A DNA stretch of 64,000 bases, from the NCBI RefSeq assembly GCF_003259185.1, contig NZ_QGMP01000001.1, positions 2,542,001 through 2,606,000 of the forward strand. Direction: 5' to 3'. Made by a program: the position numbers and the translations under genes. Each line of letters opens with the position of its first letter. Positions within the stretch are counted from its first letter, which is position 1. The notes under the pieces are model-generated. The model searched no databases and was not told the origin of the DNA. It saw nothing but the letters and a program-made list of their open reading frames with translations. Shown here piece by piece: positions 8,761 to 18,575 of the stretch. Source of the DNA: Isoalcanivorax indicus (GTDB taxonomy: Bacteria; Pseudomonadota; Gammaproteobacteria; Pseudomonadales; Alcanivoracaceae).

Positions 8761-9108
8761 TTACAGGCCGCTGATATCGATCAGCGGCCACACATCGACA
8801 GCAGGCTCCTCATAGGGATGCGCCTGGCGCAGCGCCGCAAGCGCGGCAGGCAGCCGGTGCCCCGGACACAACATCTCGACCCGGTACTCCGGCACCCGCT
8901 CCAGCTGATCCTGCTGGCCGATATGCGGCTGGCTGCCCGCCAGCGGCCGGAACTGCCCCTCGCCCGCCACCTGGAACGCACAACAGTCGTAATCGCCCTG
9001 ACGCCCGGCCCCGGCGGCGAACACCGCCGCCTTGACCGCCTCGGCATCCTCCCGGGGCACGTAGAAACACAGCTTGTAGGGCGTATCAGGATCAATACGC
9101 TGGCCCAT
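8761..9108 (-). CDS. NIF3-like (YqfO middle-domain) protein
   Basis: 115 aa. It resembles the CutA/PII-like middle domain of YqfO/NIF3 proteins, found alone in many gammaproteobacteria: YKLCFYVPREDAEAVKAAVF at the N-terminus, GDYDCCAF, and HPYEEPAVDVWPL at the C-terminus. Start ATG at 9108 (MGQRIDPDTPYK). It is 1 bp downstream of the thioesterase-like gene at 9110, so it is probably cotranscribed with it. The function of stand-alone versions is not established. Confidence 0.8.
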   Translation of the reverse strand: MGQRIDPDTPYKLCFYVPREDAEAVKAAVFAAGAGRQGDYDCCAFQVAGEGQFRPLAGSQPHIGQQDQLERVPEYRVEMLCPGHRLPAALAALRQAHPYEEPAVDVWPLIDISGL

Positions 9109-9109
9109 A

Positions 9110-9835
9110 TCAGCTCTCCTGTCTGCTCTCCGGCATGGCCTCGGCCAACGGCGCCACCGACGTGCGCGTCCGCACCGGACCATACTCGCCACGGGCACAA
9201 ATCCAGATCCCTTCGGCGGTCACCGTCGTCTCACCGTTAACGATAAAGCGCGCCTCGGCGATCAGCTTTCGCCCTTTGACCTCGCGCACCCGCGCTTCCA
9301 TATCAATCGGCGTTTTCAGCGGTGTACCGGCCACATAGCGCAAGCTCAATGTGCCGGTCATGCCGATGCCACCCACCAGATCCTGAGTCTTGGCCAGCAG
9401 GATATCCATCATCAGCGCAATGACGCCACCGTGCACCCGCCCCGGCGGCCCCTGCCATGCCAGGCCCAGCTCGGCGCGGCCACGGACGACGTCCCCGTCC
9501 AGCCACAGATCCAGTGGCGGCGCCAGCACCGAAGCCCGGCCGGTCATGATCTCGTGATCCATCAAGTCCAGCACATCCTGGTGGCTGCCCTGCCCGTCCA
9601 TCAGGCGCTGTAACAGGGCGCCCTGGGGGCGGCGCGGCCATGGTGCGATGTCGTCGCGCAGGCTGCGCAGGCGGGCGGCGTAGTCTTCCAGTTCGGCCTG
9701 GGGGGCATCCATGCGCACCAGGCGGTCGGTGATGGCGCGCAATGATTCGGCAATGTCGCGGCGCACGGCGCCTTCGGGGGTGGGCGGCCAGGGTTCGCCG
9801 ACCAGGATATCCTTGAATCCGTACTTCGTGGACAC
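9110..9835 (-). CDS. PaaI-type hotdog thioesterase family protein (paralogue 1)
   Basis: 241 aa. An N-terminal helical region (about 1-95) precedes a hotdog domain with GPPGRVHGGVIALMMDILLA, the PaaI/thioesterase signature with the HGG turn. The domain should hydrolyse acyl-CoA thioesters; the substrate is unknown. I choose GTG at 9835 (VSTKYGFKDI), preceded by AGGGGA at good spacing, over a TTG seven codons upstream. A related protein is encoded at 10405-11082, and a hairpin repeat lies between the two. Confidence 0.75.
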   Translation of the reverse strand: MSTKYGFKDILVGEPWPPTPEGAVRRDIAESLRAITDRLVRMDAPQAELEDYAARLRSLRDDIAPWPRRPQGALLQRLMDGQGSHQDVLDLMDHEIMTGRASVLAPPLDLWLDGDVVRGRAELGLAWQGPPGRVHGGVIALMMDILLAKTQDLVGGIGMTGTLSLRYVAGTPLKTPIDMEARVREVKGRKLIAEARFIVNGETTVTAEGIWICARGEYGPVRTRTSVAPLAEAMPESRQES

Positions 9836-9964
9836 GGGTCTGTCCCCTATCTGCAATCAACAAGGGCGACAGGCTACCGCGATCTGTCTACCGGCCCCAT
9901 GACCGGAAATGACTTCTGCCGCTCGGTGGCGGAAAGGTTCCATTCTTGCTGGCGTGGTGGTTGT

Positions 9965-10160
9965 GGCCCTCGGGGGGCGGGTAAAGGGTTTCTGGACACG
10001 CTGCAAGTCCCCTGCGGGCCCGGCCCGCCATCACAGATGGCGTGCGTTCGACTGCGCGCGACGCATGCGTCGCAAGACGCTTGTCTCACCCCTGTAAGCT
10101 CTCGTTCGGCATCCATGCCTCTCGAAGGTCCAGAAACCCTTTACCCGCCCCCCGAGGGCC
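9965..10160 (+). repeat. Hairpin element A1, expanded loop
   Basis: Perfect 33-bp inverted arms (9965-9997 and 10128-10160) enclose a 130-nt loop. The 3' part of the loop (about 10099-10127, containing CTCGTTCGGCATCCATGCC) matches element A2. The 5' part differs and carries its own small structures: a 7-bp hairpin at 10026-10042 and a perfect 16-bp palindrome, GCGACGCATGCGTCGC, at 10058-10073. Confidence 0.85.
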
Positions 10161-10256
10161 GTCACGTGCAGCCCGATTAACAACTTCCAGCCAACCGAAA
10201 GCCTGGTTCTGGCGACAAGCTACGACGTGCCAGCGGTGAAGTGACCTCTGAACTGA

Positions 10257-10369
10257 GGCCTCGGGGAGGGGTAAGCCCTTCCAGAAGTGTGTGAGGCAGG
10301 AAGCCGAACGCAAGCCTACAGGGACGTATTTACGGCGGCTTCTGGAAGGGCTTACCCCTCCCCGAGACC
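10257..10369 (-). repeat. Hairpin element B1
   Basis: 31-nt arms (10257-10287 and 10339-10369, 30 of 31 paired) with a 51-nt loop. Its loop, read on the minus strand, contains GCGTTCGGC and TGCCTCACAC, matching the core of the A elements, so B is the same family in reverse orientation. Confidence 0.85.
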
Positions 10370-10404
10370 GGGCTACGCAGTGCGCACCAACCGGAAAGGA
10401 TCCC

Positions 10405-11082
10405 TTACTTCTTGCCAAACCGGGGCTGAAAGAAAACACCTTCGGCAGCGACTGTTTGAGTGTCACCATCGAAGATAGCGCCTTCGATAAACATCTTGCG
10501 GCCGTCGATCTCGCGAATGCGCGCCGTACAACGCAGAGGGGTTTCGATGGGCGTGGCCGCCATGTAGCGGATATTGAGCGTGCCGGTGACACCGATCTTG
10601 AAGGCCGCATGCATGGCGCGCGACAGCACCGCATCGAGAATCCAGGCGATAACACCACCATGCACCCGCCCGGGCGGGCCCTGGTAATGCAGCCCCAGAC
10701 AGATTTCACCCTCGACACCGTCCTGGCTTTCGTTGCGCCATACCAGTTGCGGCGCAATCGGATTGGACAAGCCGCCCACCGGATCGAAATCCATCATGTC
10801 GAAAATATCGCGCGACGTTGCCTTGCCGCTGAACATGCGCCGGTTGGCATCACGGGTATCACGGCGTTCCGGCGTACCGACCTGCTCCACCAGCGATTCC
10901 AGCACTCCGGCCCAGTCCTCCAGCGCAGACTGATCCGCTTCCGCGCGAATCAGGCGCTCCGAAAGCTGCTGCATGGCCGCCGCGATGCGGCGGCGGGCGA
11001 TAAAGTCCGACGGGACCTCGCCCTTGTGCGCAGCGGTCAGCTCGAACGGGCCGAAGGTTTTTTCCTGTTCTGTTGTACTCAT
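10405..11082 (-). CDS. PaaI-type hotdog thioesterase family protein (paralogue 2)
   Basis: 225 aa, with the same layout as the gene at 9110: a helical N-terminal region with paired Arg/Glu-rich helices, then a hotdog domain with GPPGRVHGGVIAWILDAVLS, IGVTGTLNIRYMA and TPIETPLRC. The two share obvious local identity (GPPGRVHGGVIA, GVTGTL versus GMTGTL), so they are ancient paralogues. Start ATG at 11082 (MSTTEQEKTFGPF). It lies 17 bp downstream of purL on the same strand. Acyl-CoA thioesterase activity is likely, substrate unknown. Confidence 0.78.
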   Translation of the reverse strand: MSTTEQEKTFGPFELTAAHKGEVPSDFIARRRIAAAMQQLSERLIRAEADQSALEDWAGVLESLVEQVGTPERRDTRDANRRMFSGKATSRDIFDMMDFDPVGGLSNPIAPQLVWRNESQDGVEGEICLGLHYQGPPGRVHGGVIAWILDAVLSRAMHAAFKIGVTGTLNIRYMAATPIETPLRCTARIREIDGRKMFIEGAIFDGDTQTVAAEGVFFQPRFGKK

Positions 11083-11099
11083 TATGTTGTGCTCTTTTT

Positions 11100-14000
11100 T
11101 CAGCCCACCCACTTGCGGGCATTCTGGAACATGCGCAGCCAGGGGCCGTCTTCGAAGCCGCGCCAGTCGTCCGGGTACCAGCTGTTCTGCACCACGCGGA
11201 ACACACGTTCCGGGTGAGGCATCATGATGGTCACGCGACCGTCGCTGTTGGTGAAGCCGGTAACGCCCTGGGGCGAGCCGTTGGGGTTGGCCGGGTACTG
11301 TTCGGTGGGATTGCCCAGGCCGTCAACATAGCGGGCGGCGAGCAGACGCTGTTCGACGCAGCGTGCCAGGCTGTCGTCACTGATTTCGGCCTGGCCTTCG
11401 CCGTGCGCCACCGCAATCGGAATGCGCGTACCCGCCATGCCCTCGAAAAAGATCGACGGGGACGGGGTGATTTCCACCAGCGCGGTGCGAGCCTCGAACT
11501 GCTCGCTCTGGTTGCGCACGAAGCGCGGCCAGTGTTCGGTGCCAGGGATCAGACTTTTCAGGGCCGACAGCATCTGGCAACCGTTGCACACGCCCAGGGC
11601 GAAGGTGTCTTCGCGGAAGAAGAAGCGGTTGAAGGCATCGCGCAGGGCGTCGTTATACAAAATGGTCTTGGCCCAGCCCTCACCGGCACCGAGCACATCA
11701 CCGTAAGAGAAGCCGCCGCAGGCCACCAGGCCACGGAAGTCTTCCAGTTGCACGCGGCCTGCCAGCAGGTCGCTCATGTGGACGTCGATGGCGCTGAAAC
11801 CGGCGCGGTCGAAAGCCGCGGCCATTTCCATCTGGCCGTTGACACCCTGCTCGCGCAGGATAGCGACGCGCGGGCGCTCGCCTTTGGCCAGCATCGGGGC
11901 TGCCGGGTTATCGGTCATGTCGAAGGTCAGGCGGACATTCAGGCCCGGATCGATATTGCGCGGGATCGCATCGAATTCCTGACGGGCACAGGAGGGGTTG
12001 TCGCGCAGGGCCTGCATGCGGTAGCTGGTTTCTGCCCAGGTGCGGTGCAGTTCGCGGCGCGGGCCTTCCAGCAGGATGGCACCGCCCAGACGAAGGCGCA
12101 GCACATCGTCGGCGTTCGGTTCGCCAATGCGATGCACGCATTCACCCAGACCGGCTTCGGCGTACTCGGCAATCACATGGTCGGCCAGGTCAGCGCGCAC
12201 CTGCACCACGGCACCGGCTTCTTCGGCGAACAGGGCTTCCAGGGCTTCGTTGTGATCCCCGGCCACATGGTCGAGCACCAGGTCCACGCCGGTGCGCCCG
12301 GCAAAGGCCATTTCCAGCACGGTGACCAGCAGGCCGCCGTCGGAGCGGTCGTGATAAGCCAGCAGGGCCTCTTCCGCCAGCAGTTTCTGGGTCGTTTCAA
12401 AGAAGCGTTTCAGGCGACGCGGCTCGTCAATGTCCGGCGCCACGTCACCGACCTTGCCGAACACCTGGGCCAGGGCGGAACCGGCCAGGCGGTTCTGGCC
12501 GCAGCCCAGGTCCAGCAGCAACAGCACCGTGTCCGGTTCGCTGCGCAGTTGCGGGGTCACGGTCTTGCGGATATCGCTGACCGGGGCAAAGGCCGAGATC
12601 ACCAGCGACAGGGGCGCGGTGACTTTCTTGTCCAGGCCCTTGTCTTGCCACACCGTGCGCATGGACAGTGAGTCCTTGCCTACCGGGATATTGATGCCCA
12701 GCGCCGGGCACAACTCCATGCCCACCGCCTGCACGGTGTCGAACAGGTTCTGGTCTTCACCGGGGTGCCCGGCGGCCGCCATCCAGTTGGCGGACAGGCT
12801 GATCTGACCGATGTCGCCAATCAGGGTGCCAGCGATATTGGTCAGCGCTTCGGCCACCGCCATACGTCCGGAGGCGGTGGCATCCACCAGGGCCATCGGG
12901 GTGCGCTCGCCCATGCTCATGGCTTCGCCGGTGTAGTGGTCATAGCCTGCAGCGGTCACGGCGCAATCGGCCACCGGCACCTGCCACGGCCCCACCATCT
13001 GGTCACGGTGTACCAGGCCGGTAATGCTGCGGTCCCCAATGGTGATCAGGAAAGTCTTGGCGGCCACGGACGGCAGGCTCAGGACGCGCTGGATGGCGTC
13101 GCGCAGCTCGATGCCCTCGACATCAAACGGCTGGCGTTCGAAATCAGCGCGGTCGAATTCTCGCTGCATTTTCGGCGGCTTGCCGAACAGCACATCCATG
13201 GGCAAGTCCACCGGCGCTTCATTGAAGTGACTGTCGTCGACGCGCAGGTGCTCGTCTTCGGTGGCTTCGCCCAGCACGGCAAACGGCGCGCGCTCGCGTT
13301 CGCACAGGGCGGCGAAGCGCGCCAGATCCTGCGGCAGCACCGCCAGCACATAACGCTCCTGGGCTTCGTTGCACCAGATTTCCACCGGGCTCATGCCCGG
13401 CTCGTCGCAGGGGATGCCGCGCAGTTGCAGGGTCGCGCCCCGGTCAGCGTCGTGCACCAGCTCCGGCAAGGCGTTGGACAGACCACCGGCGCCGACATCG
13501 TGTACCGAGACGATCGGGTTACGCTCACCCAGCGCCCAGCAGCGGTCGATCACTTCCTGGCAGCGGCGTTCGATTTCCGGGTTGTCCCGTTGCACCGAAG
13601 CAAAATCCAGATCCTCGGCGCTCTCGCCAGAGGCCATGGACGAGGCGGCGCCGCCACCCAGACCAATCAGCAGTGCCGGGCCACCCAGCACAATGATCTT
13701 CGCCCCGGCGGGAATCGGTTCTTTCTGGACGTGGCCATCGCGGACACTGCCCAGGCCACCGGCAATCATGATCGGCTTGTGGTAGCCGCGCATCTCGTCG
13801 CCGCCGACACCCGGCGCCTCGATTTCCAGCGTGCGGAAATAGCCGCACAGATTCGGGCGGCCGAATTCATTGTTGAAAGCGGCGCCCCCGATCGGCCCTT
13901 CCAGCATGATGTCCAGCGCCGAGGCGATCCGCTCCGGTTTGCCGTAATCCCCTTCCCAGGGCTGTGCAAAGCCGGGGATCCTCAGGTTCGACACCGAGAA

Positions 14001-14984
14001 GCCGGTCAGGCCGGCTTTCGGCTTGCCGCCACGGCCGGTGGCGCCTTCATCACGGATCTCACCGCCCGCGCCCGTGGCCGCGCCAGGGTGCGGGGCGATG
14101 GCGGTGGGATGATTGTGGGTTTCCACCTTCATCAGGATATGCACCGGCTCTTCCACGGCCCGGTATTCACCGCTGTCCGGGTCGGGGAAAAAGCGGCTCG
14201 CTTCATGCCCGCGCATCACGGCGGCGTTGTCCTTGTAGGCCGACAGCACCTGCCCGGGATGCTTCTGAAAGGTATTGCGGATCATGCCGAACAGGCTGTG
14301 CGACTGGGCTTCGCCATCAATGGTCCAGTCGGCGTTGAAAATCTTGTGGCGGCAATGTTCGGAGTTCGCCTGGGCGAACATCATCAGTTCTGCGTCACTG
14401 GGATTGCGGCCCAGGCGGGTGAACTGGCCGACCAGGTAGTCGATCTCGTCCTCAGCCAGCGCCAGCCCCAGGTCGCTGTTGGCCGCTTCCAGCGCCTCGC
14501 GGCCGCCACCCAGTACATCGACCCGGCTCAGCGGACGTGGCGACTGGTGGCTGAACAGGCAGGACGCGCTGTCCAGATCGTCCAGCACGGCCTGGGTCAT
14601 GCGGTCATGCAGGGCGGCGCGCACGGCGGCCAGGGTCTCGGCGCTGTCATCACACGCCACCCGGTACTCAATACCCCGCTCCACGCGGCGCACCTGCGCC
14701 AGACCGGCGTTATGGCAGATATCCGTGGCCTTGGACGACCAGGGTGAAATCGTGCCGGGGCGCGGCACCACCAGGAACAGACGCCCTTCGGGCAGGGCCG
14801 TCGAGCCTGATGGCCCATAGGTCAGCAGCTTTTCCAGCACCGCCTGGGCGCGGCTGTCCAGGGTGCCTTCCACCTCGGCGAAGTGCACGAAACGCGCGCC
14901 CAGCGCGGTAACACCGGGCAAGGACTGCAGCAGTTTTTCCAGACGGAACGCAGACAGCGCGGAGGAACCGGGAAGTATCAGCAT
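11100..14984 (-). CDS. purL: Phosphoribosylformylglycinamidine synthase PurL
   Basis: 1294 aa, the length of the large gammaproteobacterial single-chain PurL. It converts FGAR, glutamine and ATP to FGAM in de novo purine synthesis. N-terminal PurS-like region, linker, two AIRS-type synthetase halves (for example [30 protein letters not shown]) and a C-terminal class I glutaminase with nucleophile in GVCNGCQML (about C1133), HGEG and PHPER. Start ATG at 14984 ([13 protein letters not shown]), matching E. coli. Long open frames on the opposite strand are by-products of G+C-rich codon usage. Confidence 0.97.
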   Translation of the reverse strand: MLILPGSSALSAFRLEKLLQSLPGVTALGARFVHFAEVEGTLDSRAQAVLEKLLTYGPSGSTALPEGRLFLVVPRPGTISPWSSKATDICHNAGLAQVRRVERGIEYRVACDDSAETLAAVRAALHDRMTQAVLDDLDSASCLFSHQSPRPLSRVDVLGGGREALEAANSDLGLALAEDEIDYLVGQFTRLGRNPSDAELMMFAQANSEHCRHKIFNADWTIDGEAQSHSLFGMIRNTFQKHPGQVLSAYKDNAAVMRGHEASRFFPDPDSGEYRAVEEPVHILMKVETHNHPTAIAPHPGAATGAGGEIRDEGATGRGGKPKAGLTGFSVSNLRIPGFAQPWEGDYGKPERIASALDIMLEGPIGGAAFNNEFGRPNLCGYFRTLEIEAPGVGGDEMRGYHKPIMIAGGLGSVRDGHVQKEPIPAGAKIIVLGGPALLIGLGGGAASSMASGESAEDLDFASVQRDNPEIERRCQEVIDRCWALGERNPIVSVHDVGAGGLSNALPELVHDADRGATLQLRGIPCDEPGMSPVEIWCNEAQERYVLAVLPQDLARFAALCERERAPFAVLGEATEDEHLRVDDSHFNEAPVDLPMDVLFGKPPKMQREFDRADFERQPFDVEGIELRDAIQRVLSLPSVAAKTFLITIGDRSITGLVHRDQMVGPWQVPVADCAVTAAGYDHYTGEAMSMGERTPMALVDATASGRMAVAEALTNIAGTLIGDIGQISLSANWMAAAGHPGEDQNLFDTVQAVGMELCPALGINIPVGKDSLSMRTVWQDKGLDKKVTAPLSLVISAFAPVSDIRKTVTPQLRSEPDTVLLLLDLGCGQNRLAGSALAQVFGKVGDVAPDIDEPRRLKRFFETTQKLLAEEALLAYHDRSDGGLLVTVLEMAFAGRTGVDLVLDHVAGDHNEALEALFAEEAGAVVQVRADLADHVIAEYAEAGLGECVHRIGEPNADDVLRLRLGGAILLEGPRRELHRTWAETSYRMQALRDNPSCARQEFDAIPRNIDPGLNVRLTFDMTDNPAAPMLAKGERPRVAILREQGVNGQMEMAAAFDRAGFSAIDVHMSDLLAGRVQLEDFRGLVACGGFSYGDVLGAGEGWAKTILYNDALRDAFNRFFFREDTFALGVCNGCQMLSALKSLIPGTEHWPRFVRNQSEQFEARTALVEITPSPSIFFEGMAGTRIPIAVAHGEGQAEISDDSLARCVEQRLLAARYVDGLGNPTEQYPANPNGSPQGVTGFTNSDGRVTIMMPHPERVFRVVQNSWYPDDWRGFEDGPWLRMFQNARKWVG

Positions 14985-15377
14985 GAGACGCCTTTTTTTC
15001 AGCTGTTGCCGGGAGGAACTGGGGGAGGCGCAATGATACGGGATTTGCCCGCTGATGGCAGCCGCCTTCACCCATTGAAGACGCCATAAGGCAGGTGCAG
15101 CAGACCCGGAAGGCGGCCTCAGCCACTATTCCGAGGCTGTGCCCCCGGCATCAGGCTGAAAATCGCCCAGGTGTTACCTATCGACACAATTGTCGGACAA
15201 ATACGGGTGAAATCCACCTTTTCGCCTGCTAGAGTCCGCGCCGAACTCGTGATACACATCACACAAGGCAGTGTGATTTCACGATGCTCCTGTTCAGCAC
15301 GCCTGTTCAGAGAGCAACGGTCGGAAGCGGCAGTACCGGCCTGTCACAGACATGATGACAGAGCAACGGACCAGGAT
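14985..15377. other. Intergenic region between purL and mltF
   Basis: 393 bp between divergent genes; it must hold both promoters. On the mltF side it is less G+C-rich around 15180-15290. I see no conserved PurR-type box. A CRP-like palindrome occurs at 15248-15263. No convincing small gene or structured RNA was recognised. Confidence 0.5.
15248..15263. promoter_or_regulatory. Possible CRP/Vfr-like site
   Basis: CGTGATACACATCACA fits TGTGA-N6-TCACA in nine of ten core positions, about 115 bp upstream of the mltF start. It is a single motif match, with no other support in the window beyond its intergenic location. Confidence 0.35.
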
Positions 15378-16784
15378 ATGAGCGCACTGATACGGCAACT
15401 GAAATACCTGCTGATCCCGGCAGTCTTGCTGGGCACCGTAGCCATCACCACCGCCATGCAGCCCACCCCCGGGCCGCTGGAACAGGTGCTGGCCCGCGGC
15501 GAACTGGTGGTGGCAACCCGTGCTGCCCCGACAACCTATTACATGGATCAGTACGGCGAGACAGGCCTCGACTACGAGCTGGTCGCGGGCTTTGCCCATG
15601 AACTCGGCGTCAGCCTGCGCGTTATCGAAGCCGATACACTGGATGAACTCTTCGCCCTGGTGCGCAGCGGCCGTGCTGACCTGGCCGCCGCAGGCCTGTC
15701 CATCACACCGAACCGCTCACGCCACTTCGATTTCTCAACGGCCTACCAGACCGTGGATGAAAAGGTCATCTACCGCATGGGCGGCGCACGCCCCCGCGAC
15801 ATCAGTGATCTGGCTGGCCTGCGCGGTGTGGTGCTGGCGGGCAGCAGCCATGCCGAGCGTCTGGACCTGATGGCCGCGGACATCGGTGATATGGAGGTCG
15901 TTGCGCTGGAGGGCGCCAGCGTCGAGCGCCTGCTGACGCTGGTCGATGAGGGCCACTTCGATTACACCCTGGTGGACTCCAACGCCTATGCCATCCACCG
16001 GGCGCTGTTCCCGGAACTGATTGCCGCCTTTGATGCTGGCCAGGCCCAGTTGGGCTGGGCCTTCCGCCGTGACAGCAATGGCCAGTTACGGCATGCCGCC
16101 CAGCGTTTTCTGACCCGGGCCAAGGCCAACGGCACCGTGGCGCGGCTGGAGCAGCGCTTCTACAGCCACGAAGAGCACTTCAACCTGTATGCGGCGCGCT
16201 CCTTCATCCAGCATCTGGATTCACGCCTGCCGCAGTACACCCAGGCCTTCATCGACGCCGGTGAAGCCACCGGCTTCGACTGGCGCCTGCTGGCAGCACT
16301 CGGTTACCAGGAATCCATGTGGGACGCCGAAGCCGTATCGCCCACCGGCGTGCGCGGGCTGATGATGCTCACCCAGCGCACCGCGCTGGAAATGGGCGTG
16401 GCTGATCGCACTGATCCGTACGAAAGCATTCACGCGGGCGCCGCCTACCTGCGCAAGATCTACGACCGTATCCCGGAACGCATCCCTGAGCCGGATCGCA
16501 CCTGGTTCGCCCTGGCGGCTTACAACGCCGGCTTCGGTCACATGGAAGATGCCCGCGTGCTGACCCAGCGCAAGGGCGGCAATCCGGATTCCTGGGAAGA
16601 CGTACAGCAGCATATGCCCAAGCTGCGCCAGGCGCGCTACTACCAGCACGCCCGCCACGGCTATGCCAGCGGCGGCGGCCAGGCGGTGATCTATGTGCGT
16701 GCCATTCGCGGCTACTACGACACCCTGGTCTGGGCCGGTTCTTCCGAGCGCCATACCCGCATGATGCTGGCGATGGTGGACTGA
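15378..16784 (+). CDS. mltF: Membrane-bound lytic transglycosylase F (MltF)
   Basis: 468 aa. N-terminal signal/anchor (about 8-27), then a family 3 solute-binding-like domain (about 30-265, GELVVATRAAPTTYYMD) and an SLT lytic transglycosylase domain (about 285-425) with catalytic Glu in GYQESMWDAEA (E312), TGVRGLMMLT and AYNAGFGH. MltF cleaves peptidoglycan to 1,6-anhydromuropeptides at the outer membrane face of the periplasm. Start ATG at 15378 is preceded by an AGGA; the upstream in-frame extension has no signal-peptide character. Confidence 0.93.
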   Translation: MSALIRQLKYLLIPAVLLGTVAITTAMQPTPGPLEQVLARGELVVATRAAPTTYYMDQYGETGLDYELVAGFAHELGVSLRVIEADTLDELFALVRSGRADLAAAGLSITPNRSRHFDFSTAYQTVDEKVIYRMGGARPRDISDLAGLRGVVLAGSSHAERLDLMAADIGDMEVVALEGASVERLLTLVDEGHFDYTLVDSNAYAIHRALFPELIAAFDAGQAQLGWAFRRDSNGQLRHAAQRFLTRAKANGTVARLEQRFYSHEEHFNLYAARSFIQHLDSRLPQYTQAFIDAGEATGFDWRLLAALGYQESMWDAEAVSPTGVRGLMMLTQRTALEMGVADRTDPYESIHAGAAYLRKIYDRIPERIPEPDRTWFALAAYNAGFGHMEDARVLTQRKGGNPDSWEDVQQHMPKLRQARYYQHARHGYASGGGQAVIYVRAIRGYYDTLVWAGSSERHTRMMLAMVD

Positions 16785-16796
16785 ACCGCGACCGGT

Positions 16797-17273
16797 CTAG
16801 CGACGTTTGCCCGCAAAGAAGCCGCGCAACAGCGCGGCGCTGTCTTCTGCCAGCACCCCACCCGTTACCGCCACCCGATGATTGTAGAAGGTCTGCTCCG
16901 GCAGCCGCAGCTGGCTGACACAGGTGCCAGCCCGCGGCTCGGTGGCGCCATACACCAGCCGGGCAATACGCGCATGCATCAGCGCGCCGAAGCACATGGT
17001 GCAGGGCTCTATGGTCACGTACAGGGTAGCCCCGGTCAGTCGATAGTTGCCCAACCGCGTCGCGGCATCACGCATCGCCACCACCTCCGCATGCGCGGTG
17101 GGATCATGGCCGCTGATCGGCTGGTTCCAGCCCTGGCCGATGATCTCGCCATCGCGCACCACCAGCGCCCCCACCGGCACCTCGCCCACCTCGGCGCCAC
17201 GCGCCGCCAGCACCAGTGCCTGGCGCATCCAGTGTTCATCGGTGTGCTGATCGCTGTGGTCGCTGACGGTCAT
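16797..17273 (-). CDS. tadA: tRNA-specific adenosine deaminase TadA
   Basis: 158 aa. It carries the zinc site of cytidine/deoxycytidylate deaminases: HAE (in DPTAHAEVVAM) and PCTMC (in TIEPCTMCFGAL), and an N-terminal helix DEHWMRQALVLA typical of TadA. It converts the wobble adenosine 34 of tRNA-Arg(ACG) to inosine. It is convergent with mltF (12 bp between stops) and divergent from purT. Confidence 0.94.
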   Translation of the reverse strand: MTVSDHSDQHTDEHWMRQALVLAARGAEVGEVPVGALVVRDGEIIGQGWNQPISGHDPTAHAEVVAMRDAATRLGNYRLTGATLYVTIEPCTMCFGALMHARIARLVYGATEPRAGTCVSQLRLPEQTFYNHRVAVTGGVLAEDSAALLRGFFAGKRR

Positions 17274-17387
17274 GCTCGCTCCTCAAAGCCCGCCGCAAAG
17301 TGTAGGCAAGGCCACCACACATCACCAGCAGGGATGCGGTAAACTGCGCCGATCCCCAAACAGCGCAACAGCTCAGGAGCAACCGGC

Positions 17388-18575
17388 ATGACCTCTGCAA
17401 CACTTGGCACCCCGCTTTCGCCAACGGCCACCCGTGTGCTGCTGCTGGGCAGTGGCGAGCTGGGCAAGGAAGTGGTCATCGCGCTGCAACGGCTGGGCTG
17501 CGAAGTGATTGCCGTGGACCGTTATGCCAACGCCCCCGCCATGCAGGTTGCCCACCGCAGTCACGTCATCAGCATGCTCGACGGCGATGCCCTGCGCGCC
17601 GTGGTGGAACAGGAGCAGCCCCATCTGATCGTGCCGGAGATCGAGGCCATTGCCACGGAAACCCTGGTCGCGCTGGAGCAGGAAGGCTTCCGCGTGGTCC
17701 CCACAGCCCGCGCTGCACGGCTGACCATGAACCGTGAAGGGATTCGCCGCCTGGCCGCCGAGGAGCTGGGCCTGAGCACCTCTCCCTATCGTTTTGCCGA
17801 AACCGAAGCGGAGTACCGTGCCGCCGTGGCGGAGGTCGGCATGCCCTGCGTGGTCAAGCCCGTCATGTCATCCTCTGGCAAAGGCCAGAGCACAGTGAAA
17901 ACCGAAGCCGACATCGCCGCTGCCTGGGACTATGCGCAGTCCGGCGGCCGCGCCGGCAAGGGCCGTGTCATTGTGGAAGGCTTTGTCGATTTCGATTACG
18001 AGATCACACTGCTGACGGTACGCCACATTGACGGCACTACTTTCTGCGCCCCCATTGGCCACCGCCAGGAAAAAGGCGACTACCGCGAATCCTGGCAGCC
18101 ACAGCCCATGTCTGACACTGCGCTGGGCGAAGCAGAGAAGATCGCGGGCGCGATCACCGAAGCCCTGGGCGGGCACGGGCTGTTCGGCGTCGAGCTGTTC
18201 GTGAAAGGCGACACCGTGTATTTCAGCGAAGTGTCACCGCGCCCGCACGACACCGGCATGGTCACGCTGATCTCCCAGAACCTGTCCGAATTCGAACTGC
18301 ACGCTCGCGCCATTCTCGGCCTGCCCATCCCGCTGATCCGTCAATACGGCCCGAGCGCTTCGGCCGTGTTGCTGGTGGAGGGGGATTCCGACCGCATGCA
18401 GTACGGCAACCTGGCTGCCGCCCTGGCGGAACCTGACACCGACTTGCGCCTGTTCGGCAAACCGGACGTGCACGGCGAGCGTCGCCTTGGGGTGGCGCTG
18501 GCGCGCGCTGACAATATTGACGACGCCATACAGAAAGCGCTGCGCAGCGCCCGCGCCATTGAGGTCACACTCTGA
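17388..18575 (+). CDS. purT: Formate-dependent GAR transformylase PurT
   Basis: 395 aa, ATP-grasp enzyme that makes formyl-GAR from GAR, formate and ATP, the folate-independent route for the third purine step. Features: the [17 protein letters not shown] nucleotide fold at residues 22-38, [17 protein letters not shown] loop, and [13 protein letters not shown] near residue 285. Its stop overlaps the ATG of the TM2 gene (TGATG), so the two are coupled. PurN is not seen in this window. Confidence 0.96.
   Translation: MTSATLGTPLSPTATRVLLLGSGELGKEVVIALQRLGCEVIAVDRYANAPAMQVAHRSHVISMLDGDALRAVVEQEQPHLIVPEIEAIATETLVALEQEGFRVVPTARAARLTMNREGIRRLAAEELGLSTSPYRFAETEAEYRAAVAEVGMPCVVKPVMSSSGKGQSTVKTEADIAAAWDYAQSGGRAGKGRVIVEGFVDFDYEITLLTVRHIDGTTFCAPIGHRQEKGDYRESWQPQPMSDTALGEAEKIAGAITEALGGHGLFGVELFVKGDTVYFSEVSPRPHDTGMVTLISQNLSEFELHARAILGLPIPLIRQYGPSASAVLLVEGDSDRMQYGNLAAALAEPDTDLRLFGKPDVHGERRLGVALARADNIDDAIQKALRSARAIEVTL

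Larger units (their letters stand above)
9940..10377. repeat. Composite hairpin repeat, copy 1
   Basis: This 438-bp gene-free stretch between the two thioesterase genes matches 55991-56398 across most of its length. It holds a plus-orientation hairpin element (9965-10160), a spacer beginning near AACAACTTCCAGCC (10183 on), and a minus-orientation element (10257-10369), ending at GGGCTACG. Both copies lie in the same direction relative to the window. No reading frame is conserved between copies, so it is non-coding. Confidence 0.85.

Noticed and set aside
11073-14747. Long open frames on the plus strand (532 and 660 codons) opposite purL
   Set aside because: They lie antisense within a full-length, well-conserved PurL gene, have His/Gln/Gly/Ala-rich translations with no domains, and are the expected by-product of G+C-rich third codon positions.
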